64,000 nucleotides of DNA, from contig OU452202.1 in the NCBI GenBank assembly GCA_911728435.2, positions 13,371,135 through 13,435,134 on the forward strand, given 5' to 3'. Both the position numbers and the translations under genes were made by a program. This DNA is from Apoderus coryli (Eukaryota; Arthropoda; Insecta; Coleoptera; Attelabidae). This document shows positions 57,326-64,000 of this stretch, piece after piece; position 1 is the stretch's first letter, and the number at the start of each line of letters is the position of its first letter. The notes beneath the pieces were generated by a model, which saw only the letters and a list, made by a program, of their open reading frames with translations, was not told the origin of the DNA and made no database searches.

Positions 57326-57985
57326 TACCATAGATGAATCTACAAGATGTATTTAATATTTTTTGTATATAGTTTTTGCCTATGTAAAAAGTCCAAACAA
57401 GGGTAATAAACTATTAAGCCGTATATTATGTAATTATAGGGACAATGACACTCTCGCAGAGTTTTTTCCTAACTTTGAAGTTTAAGATCTGTCGCTTTGC
57501 AAATAGTGTCTTGAAGCAAACAAATGTTCTTTGAACTAGACTGTTTACGTGATTATGAAATCTCATTTCGCTGTCGAACAAAACATACAAATTCCTGGCA
57601 ATTGTGGAAAAGGGTACAACAGCATTGTTCAGCTCTATATGAATGTAGTTTTTCAGGTCATCATGAACAAGTTTCGACGCATACAGCAGCGCTTTGGTTT
57701 TAGTTGCATTTATTGTCATATTATGTCTCGTGCAATATGTATGGATTTGTTGTAGGTTCTCATTTATATTTCCATTCGTCTCATCATCAGCATCAGGTTC
57801 AAAATGCAGCATTATCGGTAGGCCATCTGCGTATGAATATAGTGTAGAAAAATTAACACATTTGTGGATATCTGAGGTGTAGATTAAAAATAAAATGGGC
57901 GCTAAAATAGCACATTGTGGTACTCCTGATTTAACTAAGGCTATTTCAGATACACTGCAACTTGTTCGCACTAGCTCATAAGTAA
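57325..57985 (-). pseudogene. Non-LTR reverse transcriptase fragment with YADG active site
   Basis: Minus strand reads EIALVKSGVPQCAILAPILF, LIYTSDIHKCVNFSTLYSYA then DGLPIMLHF (catalytic YADD changed to YADG), then RHNMTINATKTKALLYASKL, RNLYVLFDSEMRFHNHVNSL and, past a stop at 57426, CRFIYGIS near 57345. Low end abuts an inverted piece of a related element (57293-57325). Inactive. Confidence 0.75.
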
Positions 57986-58693
57986 TAAGTAAACATTTAC
58001 TAAAAAAGCCATTTTGTGAAATCTATACGTAAATTGTTCAAAATTTAACTTTTTTAACAGGTGTCCTTACGTTATTTATCAAAATTAGGGATACAAAACA
58101 GATTACAGGAATCCAAAAAACACTATCCACAGTGTGGTAAAAGGTTTTCGACAACAAATAATAATTGAAAATGACACTATTATCTAGTTAAACCATTTTA
58201 AATTTATAACATGAAATTGACTTAAAAATATTAAAATACTACATAAAGAGATTCCTCGCAACGACCTAAATCGAACCAAGGAAATGTTAACCAGGGTGAG
58301 TGCTGGTCGATGGTAATTTAGAAATTTTTGGGAAAAGTAATCATATCATTGTTTTGAAAATTTAAGCGATTACTCAGGTGAATAAATAATTTATTTTGAA
58401 TTTGGCAGAAAACAGGTCTTGGGAAAATGTTCACCATTTTGTCGGTTGAATAGACAGAATCTTGAATTTTGGAAGGTAGTTCAATGACATCTTAAGAATA
58501 TCAATTTGTTATAATATAATATTATAATATTTGGACATTTAGTTATTATGCGGTTAAACAAATAATATTATAGATATTCAGGACAAATTTAATTGAATTT
58601 TAACTTTTTTTGCTTTTAAAAGACAACAAAATAAGGTTTCATATTTACGATGAAATATTAAATTCCGACTAGTATCTTCAAATTCTAAGGTCA

Positions 58694-58975
58694 GTGGTTC
58701 ACGATTTTTTGGATAAGCTGCCATTAGAAGAATATCGTACATGTAGGTTTCAACAGGACGGAGCACCCCCTCATTGCACTAGGGAGGTAACAACACAGTT
58801 GTTTCACATGTTCAACGATCGCTGGTTTAGACGGTTAAGGCCATGGCACCTTACACCACTTGATTTTTATTTGTGGGGTAATTATGAAAAAATAAATTTG
58901 ATAGTATCTTCCGAAACTACATCTGACGACGATTTAAGTTCAGACATGGCAACTGTGCAAGATGTTGATGTTACA
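58694..58975 (+). pseudogene. Tc1/IS630-type transposase fragment, C-terminal
   Basis: FLDKLPLEEYRTCRFQQDGA then PPHCTREVTTQLFHMFNDRW, FRRLRPWHLTPLDFYLWGNY. QQDGAPPH is the second catalytic block and LTPLDFYLWG the third. Only about 90 residues remain, with the end (SSETTSDDDLSSD) unlike the family. Confidence 0.72.
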
Positions 58976-59254
58976 TCTAAAAACTCTGATTAATATACAA
59001 AAAACAGAAACCTTATTGCAAACTTTATTAGTCAACATTGTAAATGATGATAAAATCATATAATATCTTAAGTAGGTCTGCGAAAAAGCTAGGCCTCTAT
59101 CGTGAAGCGTTAATCCAGTGTAGTTTTGGTGGAATAGAAACTTCTCCATGTCTTCACCCCAATTACAAAATTTTCATTCAAAGCCTAGACGGATCGTATA
59201 GCAATCAAATTCAAGTTTCTGACCAAAATAAGATTTCTAATCCTATTCCCAACA

Positions 59255-59864
59255 GTCATTGATATAAAGGAGTGGTCCCAGGTGACTCTCTTGAGGTACC
59301 CTTGGGACAATAAATGTAACAGTCGCAAAATTGTTAACAAGAATGGACTGGGTTCGATCAGTAATATAGGACCACACTCACTGAACCAACAAATAAGGTA
59401 AACCGTTATGAATGGTGTGATTTATTTTGTTGAAGGCCTTGCTGAACTAAGTAAGTGGCATCAACCTGTACCAGATCATCCATCCTATTGATTACATATA
59501 CACCGTAATCTCGACTAGATTTGTATCCATGCTGTTCCTTAATTATTAAGTGTTTTGTTTGCTATAATATAATTTCAGAAACAATCTTCTCGAATATTTA
59601 ATCGAAAATCACCAATTTAGATATTGGTATATAATTTTTTATATTATGCCGACCTCCATTTTTATATAAAGGAATAATAAAAGAAGACTTCCATGATTTA
59701 GGAAGTATGCTATGAATTAAAGATTTATTGTATATTAAAAATAAAGGATATATCCAATTTTCCTTACAACTCTTTATAAAAATAGCGGGTATGTTATCTG
59801 GCCGAGAACCTTTTTTTATATCTAAAGAATTTTGGAAACAATATAAAAAGAGACTGCTAGACAT
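59255..59864 (-). pseudogene. Non-LTR reverse transcriptase fragment, heavily decayed
   Basis: Minus strand: KKGSRPDNIPAIFIKSCKEN, LIYNKSLIHSILPKSWKSSF, IIPLYKNGGRHNIKNYIPIS (start of an RT domain), then in other frames IFEKIVSEIIL, IIKEQHGYKSSRDYGVYV, and WSYITDRTQSILVNNFATVT near 59360, VPQESHLGPLLYIN near 59280. Several frameshifts and stops. It stops before the YADD block. Confidence 0.7.
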
Positions 59865-60877
59865 TTAGGAGCACTTACTATTATTCAGTGAGAGTAGAGT
59901 ATAAGTAACTAACATAAATATCTATTTTTATAAAATTGTTATAAATGACCACCACAAGCTATTTACGATTATATTACATGTACAAAACTCGTATACAAAG
60001 GAAAATTGGCGTCATTTCCGACTGCAAACCTACATTTATCCAAAATGATCATTAATCAAAATTCATAAATAGGTGTACATGCCTTAAAGGCATTCTACAG
60101 ATAACACCTACCTGTGTGCGGTAGGAGGTATGACATATTAGGTCTAATAGAATAAGGTAATATTTCTAAGAGTATAGTGTACTTTGGCTATAATATGCAA
60201 ATATGTGCTAATATATTACAGGTAAAAACGTTTTGTAATATCATTTCAAAGCTTATCTATCTTAATTATCATTTAACTAGACAATAAGTAATAAATTACA
60301 TTTTTATTATAGAGAGTTCGTATTTATTTGATAGATAAATCAAATTTAAGAATATTAATTTTACTTTTGCCACCCGTTATTGAAGCTACTTTATAACTCT
60401 AAGGCACTTATATTGCGGAATATACCTTAAATGCAATAAAATGATAAAGAAAAATATTTAACCCTAATAATCTTTCATTTCGCAATTGAATTTATAAATA
60501 CCAAATCAAATCCAATTATCATGAAAATAATTGTGATTCAGTGCATTATTTTACATGGTGATTGCTGGGCAAAACATTACACACTTTGTGAAAAGTAACC
60601 ATACGATTGTTTTGAAAATTTGAGTTTTAAAATGCCAAATCATTGTTCCGTGGTAAATTGTAAAAGAAATCACGCGAAAGGTGAGTAGTTTTGAAAGCTT
60701 AGAAGCATTTTATAACTTGTTTAACATTTAAGGCAGATTTAGCCAACGAATAAGCTAACAATTTATTTAGCAACTATAATCCCAATCAAACTAGTTAAAA
60801 TACGTTTTGTCTATTGGTAACGTTTAGGTTACAAGTTTTAATGCATAGTCATATACAAGTACAATCACTTCTATAAA

Positions 60878-62189
60878 TGATCTTAGAGCGATTAGTGTCC
60901 TTCCAGTACTTTCAAAGGTTTTAGAAAAAATTATGTACTTTCAGATTCTCTCGCATGTAAACAAATACAATATTATACCTGAACATCAATCAGGTTTTAG
61001 ACCAGGATACAGCTGTGCTACAGCGCTTTTGGACATTGTTGATGACATAATTCGTGCGACGGACCAAGGCAAGAGCACGGTGCTTGTTCTGTTGGATTAT
61101 TCTAAGGCATTTGACACAATTGATCATGAGACGCTTCTATCCGTTTTGAAATTTGTTGGGTTTTCTGAACAGTCAATCAGATTCTTTCACAGCTATTTGC
61201 AAAACAGGTTTCAATTTGTTCAAACATGTAATGGGGAATCTTCAAAGGAAAGACTGACGTATGGAGTTCCACAAGGCTCAATACTTTCACCTTTATTGTT
61301 TAACATTTACACATGCTACATAGGGTCCAGTCTAAAGCATTGCAAGGAGCATATATATGCGGATGACCGGCAAATTTACTACAGCTTTACTTATGACGAC
61401 TATTATCTGGCTAATCAATATATTAACGAGGATATTAACAGAATTGTGGAGCTATCTCAAAAGCACGGGCTCTTGATCAATGCCTCTAAGTCTGACGTTC
61501 TTGTCTTTGGTAAAAACAGGCGCTTGTTGGAGTTGCAACTGAATATCACAGTAAATAACTCAAGTTTAAAGTTCTCAACTTCAACAAGAAATCTTGGCTT
61601 GGAATTGGATGTCGAATTGCGGTTTAAGAAGCATGTGAGCATCAATATCCAGAAAACATATTCGTCATTAAAGATGTTATATCCCCATAGGCATCTACTA
61701 TCACAATCTTTGAAAAAAAAACTTACCGATAGTTTAGTCTTAAGCTACTTTAACTTCTGTGATGTTGTGTATGGACCGTGCCTAGATTGTTCTGATAAAG
61801 ACAGAATTCAAAAAGTTCAGAAATCATGCCTTAGGTTCGTGTATGGAATTAGAAAATTTGAGCCCGTTTCGCACAAATTGAGGGAGGCTATGTGGCTGAG
61901 CATGCAGGATCGAAGAAAGCTACATTCGCTAGTTTTATTTCATAATATAATAAATAACCATCGTCCTCCATACCTCTCTAATAAAATGAAATATAGGACT
62001 GATGTTCATACGTTGAACTTACGTTTTCGCGGACTTATTTCGCCCCCGCCTCACAAAACTTCATTATTCAAGAGATCATTTACTTACCAAATTTATATGC
62101 TATACAATAACATACCAGAGGACTTCAAAAAGTTAGGGGTTACGGCTTTTAAGTTTAAATACAGGAATCGACTTTTGGATTTCAAATAG
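60878..62189 (+). CDS. Partial reverse transcriptase (ORF2 C-terminal) of the CR1-like element
   Basis: Open from the truncation point to TAG at 62189; the first in-frame ATG is 60933 (418 codons). Motifs: PEHQSGFRPGYSCATALLDI, VLLDYSKAFDTIDHETLLSV (motif A), YGVPQGSILSPLLFNIYT, IYADDRQIYYSF (catalytic), LLINASKSDVLVFGKN, RNLGLELDVELRFKKHVS, VVYGPCLDCS and KSCLRFVYGIRKFEPVS, ending RNRLLDFK. Lacks the apurinic-type endonuclease and ORF1 through 5' truncation, so it cannot move alone, but no stop or frameshift has yet appeared: a recent insertion. Confidence 0.85.
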
Positions 62190-62460
62190 ATTTTTTGTTT
62201 AATTTTTCTTTTCAGATTTTTTGGGGAAAGTAGTAAACTTTGATTGTAGTAAAAGGCATGACTAAGGAGTGCAGTTATTGGTCGGACGTATTAGAAATTT
62301 AGTTCTAAAGTTATGAATTTTGGGGTTGAGCTTAGAACTTTTTTTAATTGTTTTCAACTCCATTTTGCATATCAATTCAGTATTATGTTATGTATTTATG
62401 ATATTCTGACTTAATCTGTACGTTGTTATGATTTGAATGCAAATAAATGTATTATTATTA
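60878..62460 (+). mobile_element. CR1/Jockey-type non-LTR retroelement, 5'-truncated, best-preserved copy
   Basis: Begins inside RT coding sequence (DLRAISVLPVLSKVLEKIM) at about 60878 and ends after AATAAATGTATTATTATTAT at 62442-62461. ORF still open. 3' UTR about 250 bp. Confidence 0.85.
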
Positions 62461-64000
62461 TATGTCATAACTCATTTTTTTTTCTTAAAACGAGATCACT
62501 CAGGTTTTTGACAACAAAACATGATTTTAGAGACCTCCTCAATAACCTGATTTGCTAACTAAAGGTTATCTCTTTTATATAAATTGTAAATGAGGAAATA
62601 TTACTAAGGCTCACCAAGGAACAGATATTCTTTTTAAAGTTTTCATAAGACTTTATTAAATGACTCACAGCAACTTCAGTTTTTTTAAACAAATATAAAT
62701 ATACTAGTTCAACCAACATTATAATTAAATTAATTGTCCACTCTGTTGACTTTCAAGAGTCTCCACGTTAGGCAAAGCAAGACCAACGCTATTAACATAG
62801 TAGTCAATTATAAATTGCTTTGTTCAATTGACAACACTATACATCTTGAAACAAATTTATTTTATTACATATTCTTCCTAAATAGTAAATAGCTCACTAG
62901 GAATTCTATATTGTACTGTATTTTGCACATTTAGCTGCAGTCTGACAGTTTTAATGCTATTTTTACCCAGTTACTTTTTTATTTGAGTGCTATTTTGTGT
63001 GGCAACAGTGTCTTGAAAAATTTATTTCGACAAGAAAGGGTATTATATTGTAAAGATTTTCGTACGGTGAATTATTCCGCGGTAAACAATTTCAACAAGT
63101 TGATCTCTTCACATTGGCGTTTGCTCCAGGGTGAATTTGGTGTGTGTTTGGGCAACTCCATTATACTGGATAAAAATTTGGCCGTATTGGATATACTTGG
63201 TGAAATTGAAACAGACATGAGAGACAACTAGACAGAAAGGTAGAACTGTTAACTCTACTGAATTGTAGAGAACCAGTTTCGGAAAAATTGAGTTACCAAA
63301 AAACAATTATTCTCCATCACATAAATATACCCACAAACAAAAAATGTATTGTTGAGCGTCAAAATATAGAATTGATGAGTCATTAGCCGGTACCTACAGC
63401 TTAAAAATAAATTGCTTAATCAATGTTTTTCGTACATGAAATAGTGGCCGCTGCTTTTCAACATACACAATTTCGACAATGACAAAAATAATTAATGAAT
63501 CTAAATTTGAATAAAACTGATAAATCCAACATTATCATTATCTCAACTAACAGATTGTCGCCGATATTTATGTGAGAAAATAATATTTTAAAAAATAGTA
63601 TAAAACAAATACAAGAAACTAAAAATAAACGTGAGCAAGTTCAAGATCAAGGAACATGTATATACGATTATATATTATGGCTTTGGTCAAATTTATGTGG
63701 TCGTCTTGATTTTTATTCATTTTGTTGCTTTCGTTGTTCAAGTAGATGTGTAGTTACGAGTAAAAAGAATAATGCCTACACTAACGAGGGTTATGGTCTT
63801 CGCACGTAAAATCTATAAATTTTATATTTACTTTATTGAGTTTGTTATAGTTTGCTAGAGGATTCGAATTCCACAAAACGTAACAGTGTTGTTAGACTTT
63901 GGTGCTGTATCTGATTGATTTCTGTGTAGGTAGTGGATTTCACATTAACAAATAATATTATTATATTTCAATTACTTTATAAAGGTAGTTGGAAATATCG
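62461..64000. other. Intergenic, no gene recognised
   Basis: AT-rich. A frame at 62983-63231 (82 codons, HWRLLQGEFGVCLGNSIILD) shows no known domain. Confidence 0.4.

Noticed and set aside
57775..57800. CATCATCAGCATCAGG (CTGATG on minus) near 57785
   Set aside because: Part of the RT relic coding sequence (PDADDET); no GAAA partner.
1..64000. CRISPR arrays, bacterial operons, ribosome binding sites, rRNA genes
   Set aside because: No spacer-repeat arrays, no operon-like coding density and no rRNA motifs; the spliced gene and transposon content are eukaryotic.

Overview
The window looks like an AT-rich, repeat-rich nuclear region of an insect genome. Reasons: one multi-exon secreted-type gene with insect peritrophin (type-2 chitin-binding) domains and GT-AG introns, embedded in animal transposable elements (mariner, Tc1/IS630, Harbinger, pogo/Tigger, Crypton-like, Penelope-like, CR1/Jockey-type non-LTR, Helentron-like and several MITE/foldback families). 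A beetle is plausible but I cannot prove the order.

Layout. 0-6.9 kb: decayed transposases, two foldback elements and a complete-ended but broken mariner (4.47-5.72 kb). 6.95-15.43 kb, minus strand: the only convincing host gene, an enormous chitin-binding mucin-like protein. Four exons can be joined in one frame (about 2,664 residues, N-terminal exon not found), with 8 clear chitin-binding domains, two more divergent ones at the C-terminus, and long Q/N/G/S repeats, including about 21 copies of a 66-bp unit. 15.4-17.9 kb: transposon relics. 17.89-22.53 kb: a young, apparently intact Penelope-like retroelement with an 824-residue RT/GIY-YIG protein between two practically identical 1,548-bp direct repeats. 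22.5-34.6 kb: relics of a multicopy 'DNC..QNKNW' protein, a CR1-like retroelement, foldback MITEs, a Helentron-like element with a nested MITE, and pogo/mariner/Tc1 pieces. 35-39.2 kb: MITE, a second large foldback, two tRNA-like sequences and an internally deleted mariner with recognisable ends. 43.2-45.6 kb: second, inverted copy of the Helentron-like element, expanded by 530-bp tandem duplications. 48-64 kb: an unrecognised 141-residue ORF, five reverse-transcriptase fragments (the one at 60.9-62.2 kb still open), a Crypton-type tyrosine recombinase relic and short hairpins.

The most interesting signal is a recurrent RNA motif: CTGANGA, one extra A/T, a hairpin (stem II), then GAAA followed by a short palindrome ending in T plus a non-G base. 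It occurs in both repeats of the Penelope element, in both arms of two unrelated-looking foldback elements, and as relics at several other sites. The layout is that of the small hammerhead ribozymes that act as dimers and are known to accompany Penelope-like elements: the palindromes (ACGT, ACATGT, AGCT) would pair between two molecules to make stem III, and flanking bases can form stem I. In the Penelope element the two predicted cleavage sites lie 3,088 nt apart and would release one unit-length RNA that starts 92 nt before the ORF.
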